Source of the DNA: Anaeromassilibacillus senegalensis
GTDB taxonomy: Bacteria > Bacillota > Clostridia > Oscillospirales > Acutalibacteraceae
NCBI RefSeq assembly: GCF_001261775.1
Contig: NZ_LN868536.1
Location: forward strand, 62,001-126,000
DNA length: 64,000 nucleotides
Direction: 5' to 3'
The notes beneath the pieces are model-generated. The model had not been told where the DNA came from, searched no databases, and worked only from the letters and a program-made list of their open reading frames with translations. Made by a program: the position numbers and the translations under genes. The first letter of the stretch is position 1. Every line of letters starts with the position of its first letter. Shown here in pieces: positions 1 through 8,379 of this stretch.

Positions 1-1
1 G

Positions 2-160
2 GACAGCACCAGCATGCCGGCGGAGAGTACCACCCCGGAGGGCAGCAGTGCGGCTCCGCAGGAAAGCAGCGCGGCGACGGCAGCAGAGCCGGAAGAGGCG
101 CAGCAGACGGAAGCGGCGGTCTCTTCGGAAATTCCGGCCAATGCCTGGCCGACCGATTGA
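2..160 (+). CDS. 3' end of an unidentified protein (partial)
   Basis: Only the last 52 codons are in the window; the reading frame enters at base 2 and stops with TGA at 158-160. The visible tail is rich in Ser, Ala, Glu, Pro and Thr and looks like a low-complexity linker or disordered C-terminus, as in secreted or lipoprotein-type proteins. No domain is visible, so no function is assigned. The 3' end of this gene is also present as a degraded second copy 242 bp downstream. Confidence 0.55.
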   Translation, partial: DSTSMPAESTTPEGSSAAPQESSAATAAEPEEAQQTEAAVSSEIPANAWPTD

Positions 161-180
161 GCGAACAGTTCTTTGATCAA

Positions 181-236
181 AAACAGGACCGGCGGGGCAA
201 AATTTTCCCCCCCCGGCCTGTTGCCCTTTTTTTTTA
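181..236. terminator. Terminator, copy 1
   Basis: The hairpin pairs AACAGGACCGG with CCGGCCTGTT and is followed by a long T run near 225-238. It would end transcription of the plus-strand gene stopping at 160. It is the first of two versions created by the 242-bp duplication. Confidence 0.7.
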
Positions 237-423
237 TTTAAGGGAGATCGAATTAATTGCGGGGTTCACCACGGCCGCGGCGGAGGTTTCTTCCAATTTT
301 GTCGTAAAGGGAAGTTTCCGCGGGCTGCCCCCGGGAGCGGCGCAGCAGGGGGAGGCGGGGGCCTCTTCGAAAATCCCGGCAAAGCCGGGGCCGACCGATT
401 GAGCAAACATTTTTTTAAAAAAA

Positions 424-476
424 AACAGGCCGGGGGGGGCAATATTTGCCCCGCCGGTCCTGTTGCCTTTTTATTG
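424..476. terminator. Terminator, copy 2 (bidirectional)
   Basis: A second version of the same hairpin, with an A run on the left and a T run on the right, so it can work on both strands. It lies immediately downstream of the minus-strand ROK gene and probably ends that transcript. Confidence 0.7.
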
Positions 477-478
477 TA

Positions 479-1480
479 TTAAGGGAAGATCGATTCAATG
501 GCGAGTTCCACCAGGCCGTCGGCGCAGTTCTCTTCAAATTCTGTCGTAAAGTGAAGTTCCGGCGTGCTGCCCGCGGGAATCTCCTGCGTGATATGAAACT
601 GCGGAATGGTGTGCCGGGGGAAGAGCTCCTCCACAAAACGGCGCAGGGCGTTTGTGTCCAGCTCAATGGTGCGGTCGTGGCTTAAAACCAGATACCGCGG
701 GTTAATGACGGAGAGAATCGCCGCGATCTGGCTTTTGACCTCGTCCATCAGGTTATCCTGCGGCGGCCAGACGTTGCATACCTCGCCGGCAAAGCCGGAA
801 AAACCGTTGATGATTTTGCCGTTGATGATGATACCCGCACCGGGGCCGCTGTGGTTGCGGAACAGGTAAGCCATGCTTTCCTGTTTGAGGGAGACTTCAA
901 TATGCCTCTTGTAAAATCCATAGGCCATGGCGTTGACGTCGTTGCAGATTTGAATGGGCAGGTGACAGCGTTTTTCCAGCTCCTCCACGACATTGCATCC
1001 TACCAGATAGAACGGTGTGGCCATGTAAACCAGACGGCCGTCCAGAATATTGCCGGGAAGACCGATTTCCACCAGACGGATGTTGGGTAACCGGGTGCGT
1101 ACGTCGCTGATCAGGTCCGCCGCTTCCAGAATGTGCGTTTCACCCTGGATGGGAATGGTGCCGGATTCCTTTTTCTTCTGTGCCAGGTTATTGACCTGAT
1201 AGTACAGGCTGTCTGTGGTGAAAATCAGGATCAGCACGTGGTGGTAGTCGTAGTCCAGGCGGTATTTGTCAGAGCAGCGGCCGCCATAGGAGGTCTCCTT
1301 TCCCACTTTTACGGCCTGACCGGTTTCCACCATTTCGGCCAGAACCTTTGCGACGGTTGGATGGCTTAGTCCGGAGCCGTTGGCGATGTCCATCTTGGTA
1401 CATTCCCCGTACTCCATCAAAAAACGCTTGACGAGTTTTTCATTGCTTTCGCGGATATCGGTTGCACGGATTCCTTCCAT
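479..1480 (-). CDS. ROK-family transcriptional regulator
   Basis: 333 residues when started at the ATG at 1480, which follows AGGAAAGGGG; an upstream in-frame start at 1555 has weaker support. Residues 1-65 form a winged helix-turn-helix (KMDIANGSGLSHPTVAKVL). The rest is a ROK (repressor/ORF/kinase) domain with the glycine-rich GPGAGIIINGKIINGFSG stretch and an ND catalytic-type pair (ICNDVNAMAYG). The zinc-binding CxCGxxGC motif and the GEIGH histidine of classical ROK proteins are not visible; the segment reads GEVCNVWPPQ. This favours a DNA-binding sugar sensor over a kinase. It is divergent from the pseudouridine synthase gene, and an AT-rich inverted repeat lies in the shared region. 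The ligand cannot be read from sequence. Confidence 0.82.
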   Translation of the reverse strand: MEGIRATDIRESNEKLVKRFLMEYGECTKMDIANGSGLSHPTVAKVLAEMVETGQAVKVGKETSYGGRCSDKYRLDYDYHHVLILIFTTDSLYYQVNNLAQKKKESGTIPIQGETHILEAADLISDVRTRLPNIRLVEIGLPGNILDGRLVYMATPFYLVGCNVVEELEKRCHLPIQICNDVNAMAYGFYKRHIEVSLKQESMAYLFRNHSGPGAGIIINGKIINGFSGFAGEVCNVWPPQDNLMDEVKSQIAAILSVINPRYLVLSHDRTIELDTNALRRFVEELFPRHTIPQFHITQEIPAGSTPELHFTTEFEENCADGLVELAIESIFP

Positions 1481-1567
1481 AGCAGCTAAACCCCTTTCCT
1501 GAATATACGAGTGGATGGCTTCTTTGTTGAGCCTATCGTAACACAGAGAAAACATAAATGCAATACA

Positions 1568-1607
1568 TTTTGAAAAATAATTTTAAAAGTATTTTCAAAA
1601 TTATTTT
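1568..1607. promoter_or_regulatory. AT-rich inverted repeat, candidate ROK operator
   Basis: AAAATAATTTT (1574-1584) and its exact reverse complement AAAATTATTTT (1597-1607) lie between the divergent ROK and pseudouridine synthase genes, overlapped by a second TTTTGAAAA/TTTTCAAAA pair. ROK repressors commonly autoregulate from such intergenic sites; binding here is inferred. Confidence 0.45.
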
Positions 1608-1634
1608 TGCGGTAAAGTTTGCTACAGAATGAGA

Positions 1635-1663
1635 TTGTTTTTTCAGGAGAGAACCGATATAAT
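1635..1663 (+). promoter_or_regulatory. Sigma-A promoter of the pseudouridine synthase gene
   Basis: TTGTTT at 1635-1640 and TATAAT at 1658-1663 with a 17-bp spacer. Transcription would begin near 1670, which excludes an upstream in-frame ATG at 1629 and supports the start at 1680. Confidence 0.75.
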
Positions 1664-1679
1664 AGGGGACAATCGAGGA

Positions 1680-2408
1680 ATGGAAGTGATCACAATCGAA
1701 CGTCTGGATAAAGTGCTGGCATCCCAGAATGTGGGGAGCCGGAAAGAGGTGGGCGCGCTGGTACGGCGCGGCGCGGTGACGGTCAACGGCGCCGTGGTGA
1801 AAAAGGCGGATTATAAGGTGGACGCGGACCGGGATGCAATTGAAGTGAACGGACAGCGCGTGCGTTTTCAAAAATATGTATACATTATGATGAATAAGCC
1901 CATGGGGGTGCTTTCCGCTGCGCGGGACGAACGTCAGAAAACCGTGGTGGATCTGCTGCCGCCGGAACTGCGGAGGCGGGGCCTGTTTCCCGCGGGACGG
2001 CTGGACCGGGACACAGAGGGCCTGCTGATCATCACGGACGACGGCGATTTTGCTCACCGGATGCTGGCCCCTAAGAGCCATGTTTTTAAACTGTATGAAG
2101 CGGAGCTGGACCTGCCCGCAACGCCGGAAGACGTCACAGCGTTTGCACAGGGGCTGGAGCTGGACGATATGACCTGCCTGCCGGCGGAACTGTTTCTGCC
2201 GGAAAACGGCGCGCGGGTGCGGGTGCGCATCCGGGAAGGCAAATTTCATCAGGTGAAGCGCATGTTCCGTGCGGTGGGCAAAACGGTGGTGCGATTAAAG
2301 CGGCTGCAAATCGGCGGCCTGGCGCTGGATCCCGCTCTGGAGCCGGGACAGGCCCGTCCGTTGGACCAGGAAGAGCTTGCCAGCATCTTTTCTGAACATC
2401 TTTCATGA
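1680..2408 (+). CDS. rRNA pseudouridine synthase, RsuA/RluB family
   Basis: 242 residues. Residues about 3-60 form an S4 RNA-binding domain (RLDKVLASQNVGSRKEV). The catalytic domain carries the signature GRLDRDTEGLLIIT, with the nucleophilic Asp near residue 109, and the family's KFHQVKRM motif near the C-terminus. These enzymes isomerise a specific uridine in 16S or 23S rRNA to pseudouridine; substrate choice (U516 of 16S versus the 23S sites) cannot be settled from sequence. The start at 1680 is set by the strong promoter just upstream. The gene is monocistronic: its neighbours have their own signals. Confidence 0.9.
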   Translation: MEVITIERLDKVLASQNVGSRKEVGALVRRGAVTVNGAVVKKADYKVDADRDAIEVNGQRVRFQKYVYIMMNKPMGVLSAARDERQKTVVDLLPPELRRRGLFPAGRLDRDTEGLLIITDDGDFAHRMLAPKSHVFKLYEAELDLPATPEDVTAFAQGLELDDMTCLPAELFLPENGARVRVRIREGKFHQVKRMFRAVGKTVVRLKRLQIGGLALDPALEPGQARPLDQEELASIFSEHLS

Positions 2409-2503
2409 AAAAATGCATTGGGATTTGTCTTTTAGCGGATTTACATAAAGTGTTTGTTGCATTTTTGGGTAAAAAACGTCTGTTAAAAGAATAGGGCTTC
2501 TGC

Positions 2504-2509
2504 TATGAT
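2504..2509 (+). promoter_or_regulatory. Possible -10 element ahead of the ABC ATPase
   Basis: TATGAT lies about 115 bp before the ATPase start; the matching -35 region is poor, so the call is weak. Confidence 0.3.
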
Positions 2510-2623
2510 AGGGACTATCAATCTAAAAACGGGCAAAGAATGCCCGGAAAGCTGCATGCCCAGCCGGCATTCCTGGGGGAATCCGCAGGATGGGACACCA
2601 AACGCGATGTAGGAGGTTTACAT

Positions 2624-3736
2624 ATGGCGGGCTTATCATTGAAACATATCTATAAAGTATACGAGGGCGGCGTCACGGCGGTTTCCGACTTTAATTTGGA
2701 GATCGAGGACCGGGAATTCATCGTTCTGGTCGGTCCCTCCGGATGTGGAAAGTCCACGACGCTGCGGATGATTGCCGGTCTGGAAGAGATCAGCAAAGGC
2801 GAACTCTATATTGGGGACACGCTGGCGAACGACGTTTCGCCGAAAGACCGCGACATCGCCATGGTGTTCCAGAACTACGCCCTTTATCCGCATATGACGG
2901 TTTATGAGAACATGGCGTTTGGCCTGAAGATGCACAAGACGCCGAAGGACGAGATCAAACGCCGGGTGGAGGAGGCCGCGGAAAGCTTGGGCCTCACCGA
3001 TCTGCTGGACCGCAAGCCGAAGGCGCTTTCCGGCGGGCAGCGGCAGCGCGTGGCGTTGGGCCGCGCGATTGTGCGGAACCCGAAGGTCTTTCTGCTGGAC
3101 GAGCCGCTCTCCAACCTGGATGCGAAGCTGCGCGCACAGATGCGCACGGAAATCAGCCGGCTGCACAAACAGCTTGGCACCACCTTTGTCTATGTAACGC
3201 ATGACCAGACGGAAGCCATGACCATGGGAGACCGGATCGTGGTGATGAAGGATGGCTTTGTCCAGCAGGTGGATACTCCGCAGAATCTGTATCACCATCC
3301 GGTCAACCTGTTTGTGGCGGGTTTTATGGGCTCGCCGCGCATGAACTTCCTGCCGGTGCAGGTGGAAAAGAGCGGCGCGGGCTATGCACTGCGGTTCGGC
3401 GCCTATGCGCTGCCGGTTCCGGCAGAGAAAAACGGGGAGGACGTGCTGGCGCCGCATGTGGGCAAGGCGGTGACCTTTGGCATCCGCCCGGAGGATGTAC
3501 ACGATGAACCGGCCTTCCTGGAGGGCGCGCCGGACTGTACGGTGGAAGCTGATGTGGACATGACGGAGCTGATGGGTGCGGAAACCTACCTTTACCTTTC
3601 CTGCGAGGGGAATCCCATCACCGCGCGCGTGCGCCCGGAGACAAACGCCGTGGGTGGTGAAAAGCTCCGCGTAGCATTCGATATGCGCAAAATGCACCTG
3701 TTTGACAACGATACAGAACAGGCAATCCTGAACTGA
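2624..3736 (+). CDS. msmX: Sugar ABC transporter ATPase, MsmX/UgpC type
   Basis: 370 residues from the ATG at 2624, which follows AGGAGG at 2611-2616; an upstream in-frame ATG at 2540 has no such site. Walker A GPSGCGKST near residue 37, signature LSGGQRQR near 136, Walker B VFLLDEPLSNLDAKLR, H-loop THDQTEAM, and a C-terminal TOBE-type regulatory domain from about residue 240. This length and domain order are typical of multitask ATPases that energise several CUT1 sugar importers in Firmicutes. No permease or binding protein gene is adjacent, which fits a shared ATPase acting in trans. The specific sugars are unknown. Confidence 0.88.
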   Translation: MAGLSLKHIYKVYEGGVTAVSDFNLEIEDREFIVLVGPSGCGKSTTLRMIAGLEEISKGELYIGDTLANDVSPKDRDIAMVFQNYALYPHMTVYENMAFGLKMHKTPKDEIKRRVEEAAESLGLTDLLDRKPKALSGGQRQRVALGRAIVRNPKVFLLDEPLSNLDAKLRAQMRTEISRLHKQLGTTFVYVTHDQTEAMTMGDRIVVMKDGFVQQVDTPQNLYHHPVNLFVAGFMGSPRMNFLPVQVEKSGAGYALRFGAYALPVPAEKNGEDVLAPHVGKAVTFGIRPEDVHDEPAFLEGAPDCTVEADVDMTELMGAETYLYLSCEGNPITARVRPETNAVGGEKLRVAFDMRKMHLFDNDTEQAILN

Positions 3737-3744
3737 ATCAAGAA

Positions 3745-3790
3745 AAAGCCGCGTCATTTGGGTAAAAATACCTGTGGCGCGGCGCTTTTG
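3745..3790 (+). terminator. Terminator after the ABC ATPase gene
   Basis: GCCGCG pairs with CGCGGC around an inner GGTA/TACC step, followed by CTTTT. Confidence 0.65.
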
Positions 3791-3884
3791 ATGTATAAAT
3801 CGAATTTTTTAGGACCAGAATAGGATTAAGTTGGAAATCCAGCGGCATTTTTCACAAAAATATTTTTTATTTTGTGATATATAG

Positions 3885-3913
3885 TTGAAATGTTCCTCAA
3901 CTTTATGTAAAAT
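3885..3913 (+). promoter_or_regulatory. Sigma-A promoter of the CdaR-like gene
   Basis: TTGAAA at 3885-3890 and TAAAAT at 3908-3913 with a 17-bp spacer, about 55 bp before the start codon. Confidence 0.65.
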
Positions 3914-3977
3914 ATATGTAGCCATTGTGAAATAGGAAAAGAAAGATTAGCAAATATAGATAAAGTGAGGGAAAAGC

Positions 3978-5063
3978 ATGTCAAACAGGCTATTTCAAGG
4001 GGTTATCCATCAGATGCGCGACGCCATCGACAGAACCATCGGTGTGATTGACGAGACATCCGTCATCATCGCCTGCAGTGAGCTGGGGCGCATCGGGGAA
4101 GTCAACGAAAGCATTACCGCAGACGTCCTGGCAGCGCCTGGAACGTTCGTGGTAAACGGATACACATATAAATCCTTTGGCAGCCGGCCCAGACCGGAGT
4201 ATGCCGTCTTTGTATCCGGCTCCGACCCGGAGGCAGGCCGCTATGCGACATTGCTTTCGGTCTCTCTGAGCAGCATCAAGCAGTACTATGATGAGAAGTA
4301 CGACCGCAGCAACTTCATTAAAAACGTCATCCTGGACAATATTCTTCCGGGAGACATCTACCTCAAGGCGCGGGAGCTCCGCTTCAATTCCGATGTAAGC
4401 CGCGTCTGCATGCTCATCAAGATCACCAACAAGTCCGATATTTCCGCATACGACGTGGTGCAGAACCTGTTCCCCGACAAGAACAAGGACTTCATCATCA
4501 ATATCAACGAGACGGACATTGCGCTGGTCAAGGAAATCCGCACCGGCATCGAGCCGAAGGACCTGGAAAAGCTGGCGGGCTCCATTGTGGACACCCTGTC
4601 CAGCGAGTTCTACACCCACTGCGTTGTGGGGATCGGCACCACGGTGACCGGGATCAAAGACCTGGCCCGTTCCTTTAAAGAAGCACAGGTTGCTCTGGAG
4701 GTCGGCAAGGTGTTCGACACGGAGCGTTCCATTGTCAGCTACGACAACCTGGGCATCGCGCGCCTGATCTATCAGCTGCCGACGACCCTCTGCGAGATGT
4801 TCCTGAAGGAAGTTTTCAAGCGCGGTTCCATTGAATCCCTGGACCATGAGACGCTGTTTACGATCCAGCGCTTCTTTGAGAATAACCTGAACGTTTCCGA
4901 GACATCCCGCAAGCTGTTTGTCCACCGCAATACGCTGGTGTATCGTCTGGAGAAGATTAAAAAGATTACGGGCCTTGACCTCCGCGAGTTTGAGGACGCC
5001 ATTGTCTTTAAGGTGGCGCTGATGGTCAAGAAGTATCTGTCGTCCAATCCGGTCAAATTCTAA
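3978..5063 (+). CDS. CdaR/PucR-family transcriptional regulator
   Basis: 361 residues, ATG preceded by GAGGGA. The C-terminal 60 residues (about 295-355) form the PucR-type helix-turn-helix, with NNLNVSETSRKLFVHRNTLVYRLEKI followed by TGLDLR. The middle third resembles the degenerate GGDEF-like domain of CdaR proteins, and the N-terminal third the diacid-recognition region. Such proteins sense small metabolites (sugar diacids, purines or amino acids) and often activate transport or catabolic genes. It follows the sugar ATPase gene but has its own promoter and terminator, so the link is positional only. The effector is unknown. Confidence 0.8.
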   Translation: MSNRLFQGVIHQMRDAIDRTIGVIDETSVIIACSELGRIGEVNESITADVLAAPGTFVVNGYTYKSFGSRPRPEYAVFVSGSDPEAGRYATLLSVSLSSIKQYYDEKYDRSNFIKNVILDNILPGDIYLKARELRFNSDVSRVCMLIKITNKSDISAYDVVQNLFPDKNKDFIININETDIALVKEIRTGIEPKDLEKLAGSIVDTLSSEFYTHCVVGIGTTVTGIKDLARSFKEAQVALEVGKVFDTERSIVSYDNLGIARLIYQLPTTLCEMFLKEVFKRGSIESLDHETLFTIQRFFENNLNVSETSRKLFVHRNTLVYRLEKIKKITGLDLREFEDAIVFKVALMVKKYLSSNPVKF

Positions 5064-5133
5064 GAAATATCCGAATTCGGCAATAATTTGTAAAAATTAC
5101 AAAAATATTACAAATTATTTCCAATTAGGAACA

Positions 5134-5187
5134 ATAAAAATAGCGCCCATTGGTATTATGTAAACGTCCCAATGGGTGCTATTTTTG
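5134..5187. terminator. Strong terminator after the CdaR-like gene
   Basis: AATAGCGCCCATTGG pairs with CCAATGGGTGCTATT (one G-T pair) and is followed by TTTTTG; the left arm is preceded by AAAAA, so it may act on both strands. The rest of the 320-bp gap to ftsE holds no gene I can support. Confidence 0.85.
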
Positions 5188-5382
5188 TGTGCATTTTAAA
5201 GGACGCCGGCGGTTTATCGGCGGGCTTTATTTTCGTTGGGAATTCTGAACGGGAATGATTGGCGTTGTGCATAACGCTTTTGAGTGGATCCGGGAAAAGT
5301 CCGGAGAAGAATGAGCGCCGGTGCAGATGCGCTGTACCGCACGCGCAATGAGGCTGAGAAAAAAGGTCTTGGGAGAGATTTG

Positions 5383-6072
5383 ATGATAGAATTTAAAAAT
5401 GTAAGTAAAACTTACAGCAATGGAACGCACGCGCTGCGCAATGTAAGTTTGGAGATTCCCGACGGAGAGTTTGTCTTCATCGTCGGTTCTTCCGGTGCGG
5501 GCAAAAGTACGTTTTTGAAGCTGATTATGTGTGAGGAAACGCCGAACGAAGGGGAGATCATCGTCAACCAGACGCGGCTTTCCAGCCTGAAACGGCGGCA
5601 GATCCCGTATCTGCGGCGCAAAATGGGCATCGTATTTCAGGATTTTCGGCTGATTGATACTATGAGCGTCTACGACAACGTGGCGTTCGCCATGCATGTC
5701 ATCGGCGCGACACAGAGCGAAATCAAGAAACGCGTGCCGTACATATTGAGCCTGCTGAATTTGCAGGATAAGGTAAAATGCCGGCCGACGGAGCTTTCCG
5801 GCGGCGAACAGCAGCGTGTGGGGCTGGCCCGCGCGCTGGTCAACAACCCGAAGCTGATCATTGCCGACGAGCCGACGGGCAACATCGACCCGGCGCTGTC
5901 GTTTGAAATTGTCGATCTGCTCAGCGAGATCAACCGCAGAGGAACCACCATTCTGATGGTGACCCACGAGCATTCGCTGGTCAAACACTTCCACAGGCGC
6001 GTGGTGGAAATCCACGACGGACAGATAGTGGCGGATACTGCCGCGATGGAGGTGCAGCAGGATGCGGAATAA
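5383..6072 (+). CDS. ftsE: Cell division ATPase FtsE
   Basis: 229 residues from the ATG at 5383 (GGAGAG upstream), matching FtsE length; a longer frame from 5284 lacks a site. Starts MIEFKNVSKTYSNG; Walker A GSSGAGKST near residue 36, signature LSGGEQQRVGLARAL, Walker B LIIADEPTGNIDP. FtsE is the cytoplasmic ATPase that, with FtsX, transmits division-site signals to extracellular peptidoglycan hydrolases. Its last 11 bases overlap ftsX, and two coiled-coil hydrolases follow, the usual Gram-positive arrangement. Confidence 0.95.
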   Translation: MIEFKNVSKTYSNGTHALRNVSLEIPDGEFVFIVGSSGAGKSTFLKLIMCEETPNEGEIIVNQTRLSSLKRRQIPYLRRKMGIVFQDFRLIDTMSVYDNVAFAMHVIGATQSEIKKRVPYILSLLNLQDKVKCRPTELSGGEQQRVGLARALVNNPKLIIADEPTGNIDPALSFEIVDLLSEINRRGTTILMVTHEHSLVKHFHRRVVEIHDGQIVADTAAMEVQQDAE

Positions 6073-7048
6073 ATCGATTAAAAAAACAACGGGCAGCTCC
6101 GCACGGACAAGCGGCGGACGGGGGAAGGCCTCCGGTTCCCGCATGGCGAGCCTGCAATATTTGCTGAAAGAGGGCGTCCGGAACATCTGGAGCAACCGGA
6201 CCATGAGCTTTGCTTCCATCGGCGTGCTGGTTTCGTGCCTGCTGCTGACGGGCGCGGCGATCCTGTTTTCCATGAACGTGGACGTGGCGATGAAATCGCT
6301 GGAGGGCAACAACTCCACCACGGTTTATCTGCAGGAGGGACTTCCCACCCTGACCAGTTTGCAGGTGGGGCAGGAGATCAAGAAGCTGGACAATATAGAG
6401 GACTGCGAGTTTGTCTCCAAAGAGGATGCAGTCCAGAATATGCTGGATATGCTGGGGGACGACGGGACGGTGCTTTCGGGCCTGCTGGGGGATGAAAACT
6501 TCCTGCCGGACGCGTTCCGCATCTCGGTGAAGGATCTTGCGCTGTACGACGAGACGGCGGCGGAGATCAAGGCGATCAATGGCGTCGACGAGATTATCGA
6601 CTACTCCGACATCGCGGAAAAGCTGATGAGCATGGACAACCTGGTGACCACGGCGGGCTTCTGGGTGATCCTGATGCTGAGCCTCGTTTCGCTGTTCATC
6701 ATCTCCAATACAATCCGCGTGACGATGTTCTCGCGGCGGCTGGAGATCAGCATTATGAAATCCGTGGGCGCGACAAACTGGTTTGTGCGTGTGCCGTTTA
6801 TCGTGGAGGGCGTAATTATCGGCTTATTCTCCGGCGGCGTTGCCAGTTTGCTGCTCAACCTGGTCTACAGCAAGCTGATCGAATCACTGACCTCCATCCC
6901 GGTGTTTTCCCCGGTGGACATTGGCCCGATCTCGTGGGAAATCACCCTGGCCTTTGTGCTGACCGGCACACTGTTCGGTGCGATCGGCGGTCTGATTTCT
7001 CTGGGTAAGTATCTGAAGAAAGAAGGGGGAGACGTCGTTGGCTTCTAA
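6062..7048 (+). CDS. ftsX: Cell division membrane protein FtsX
   Basis: 328 residues. A basic N-terminal tail of about 45 residues, TM1 near 50-72, a large extracellular loop of about 130 residues, then three membrane segments in the C-terminal FtsX/MacB permease domain (FWVILMLSLVSLFIISNTIR onward). The family's RLEISIMKSVGAT motif is present. FtsX couples FtsE ATP hydrolysis to activation of an extracellular murein hydrolase through its loop. The gene overlaps ftsE by 11 bp and the next gene by 11 bp, which indicates translational coupling of all three. Confidence 0.95.
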   Translation: MRNKSIKKTTGSSARTSGGRGKASGSRMASLQYLLKEGVRNIWSNRTMSFASIGVLVSCLLLTGAAILFSMNVDVAMKSLEGNNSTTVYLQEGLPTLTSLQVGQEIKKLDNIEDCEFVSKEDAVQNMLDMLGDDGTVLSGLLGDENFLPDAFRISVKDLALYDETAAEIKAINGVDEIIDYSDIAEKLMSMDNLVTTAGFWVILMLSLVSLFIISNTIRVTMFSRRLEISIMKSVGATNWFVRVPFIVEGVIIGLFSGGVASLLLNLVYSKLIESLTSIPVFSPVDIGPISWEITLAFVLTGTLFGAIGGLISLGKYLKKEGGDVVGF

Positions 7049-8282
7049 TAAGAGATGGGTGAAAGGCCTGGTTGCCCTGGTGCTGGCGTTCAGTGTGTTC
7101 TGCATGCCGGATACATTGCAGCTCCACGTGGGCGCGGCCTCCTCCGATAAACTCTCTTCCCTGCAGCAGAAGCAGCAGGATCTTAAAAAACAGAAGAATG
7201 AGCTGGCGAAGCAGCAGGCGGCCACCAATCAGAAGCTGGCCAATTTAAAGGCGGACAAAGCCAAGCAGCTGGAATATAAAAACGCGCTGGATGAGCAGAT
7301 GAACAATCTGCAAAGTCAGATCAGCGTGCTGAATCAGCAGATTTCCACGCTGGATCAGAATATTACGGAAAAAACCGCGCAGATCGCGGATAAGCAGAAG
7401 GACATCGATTACAATTACGAGCAGCTGAAAGAGCGCCTCTGCGCACTGTACAAGACGGGCGAAGCAAGCAGCCTGCAAATTTTGCTCAATTCCGAAAACG
7501 TCATGGATTTGGCAAATAAGACACACCTGCTCAAGATCATCACCGAGCACGACACGGAGCTGATCAATACGCTCAAGGCGGAGATGCAGGCGATCGCAGA
7601 CGAGAAGGCGGAAATTGAAGAAAACCGCAAGGAGGTTGCGGCGGCGAAGACCGAGCTGGACGGAAAGCGCAATGAGCTGGGCATGCTGGAGAGCGAGGCG
7701 CAGAAGGTGCTCAGCGAGATCAGCGCGAACGAGCAGGACGTGCAGTCGGAAAGCAACGCGCTCGCCGCGCAGCAGAAGAAGATACAGAAGGAAGAGGCCG
7801 CGGCAGCGGCGGAGATCGACAAATGGTGGGCCGATTACTATGCGTCGCAGAAAAGCGGCAGCAGCAGCGGCGGCTCTTCCGCACCGCTCTCCTATGTGGG
7901 TGGAACGTTCACTTGGCCGGTGCCGGGGTACACGCATATTTCCTGTAACTACAGCAGCGGACACAAGGCGATCGATATCAACCGCACCAACGGGCGCAGC
8001 ATCTCCGGTGCTTCCATCGTGGCGGCGAACGGCGGCACCGTGGTGAAGGCGGAGTATCACTACAGCTATGGCAACTATGTGATGATCGACCACGGCGGCG
8101 GGTATTCCACGCTGTATGCGCATGCCAGCAGCCTGGCGGTGAGCAAGGGCCAGAAGGTAAGTAAGGGCCAGACCATCGCTTATGTGGGCAGCACCGGCAA
8201 TTCCACCGGCCCGCACCTGCATTTTGAAGTGCGCGTCAACGGCGTGCGGAAAAACCCGTTTAACTGGTTCTCCGCGGGCTGA
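7038..8282 (+). CDS. FtsEX-associated murein hydrolase (coiled coil plus M23)
   Basis: 414 residues from a TTG at 7038 set by AAGGGGGAG just upstream, inside the end of ftsX. N-terminal signal peptide (to about residue 35, LHVGAASS), a long Gln/Lys/Glu-rich coiled coil (about 38-265), a Ser/Gly linker and a C-terminal M23 LytM-type peptidase domain (about 285-412). The zinc-site pieces HKAID and HLHFE are both present, so it is predicted active. The architecture is like EnvC/PcsB: the coiled coil docks on FtsX and restrains the peptidase until FtsEX signals. Overlap with ftsX supports a functional pairing. The exact bond cleaved is not inferable. Confidence 0.9.
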   Translation: MASNKRWVKGLVALVLAFSVFCMPDTLQLHVGAASSDKLSSLQQKQQDLKKQKNELAKQQAATNQKLANLKADKAKQLEYKNALDEQMNNLQSQISVLNQQISTLDQNITEKTAQIADKQKDIDYNYEQLKERLCALYKTGEASSLQILLNSENVMDLANKTHLLKIITEHDTELINTLKAEMQAIADEKAEIEENRKEVAAAKTELDGKRNELGMLESEAQKVLSEISANEQDVQSESNALAAQQKKIQKEEAAAAAEIDKWWADYYASQKSGSSSGGSSAPLSYVGGTFTWPVPGYTHISCNYSSGHKAIDINRTNGRSISGASIVAANGGTVVKAEYHYSYGNYVMIDHGGGYSTLYAHASSLAVSKGQKVSKGQTIAYVGSTGNSTGPHLHFEVRVNGVRKNPFNWFSAG

Positions 8283-8309
8283 ACCGGCGATAGGAAAGAG
8301 ACAAATACA

Positions 8310-8350
8310 AAAGGGACTGTTGCAGCGATACCGAATGCGACAGTCCCTTT
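8310..8350 (+). terminator. Hairpin between the two hydrolase paralogues
   Basis: AAAGGGACTGT pairs perfectly with ACAGTCCCTTT over a 19-nt loop. The T run after it is short (CCCTTTGC), so it may be a weak terminator or attenuator, letting the second paralogue be expressed at a different level. Confidence 0.55.
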
Positions 8351-8379
8351 GCAAAATATGGGGTAAAGGAGACCGGTCC

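Larger units (their letters stand above)
99..582. repeat. Diverged 242-bp tandem duplication
   Basis: Two direct copies lie head to tail at about 99-340 and 341-582. Landmarks keep a constant offset of 242: CAGCAG at 101 and 343, GACCGATTGA at 151 and 393, CGTAAA at 303 and 545. Each unit holds the 3' end of the upstream plus-strand gene, a terminator hairpin and the 3' end of the minus-strand ROK gene. Copy 1 keeps the working end of the upstream gene and a decayed ROK tail; copy 2 keeps the working ROK end and a decayed tail of the upstream gene. Confidence 0.8.

Noticed and set aside
1629..1679. Earlier ATG for the pseudouridine synthase
   Set aside because: It lies upstream of and within the promoter, before the predicted transcription start.
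2636..3757. Long minus-strand open frame opposite the ABC ATPase gene
   Set aside because: It is a GC-rich antisense shadow; no start signal and Arg/His/Leu-biased composition.
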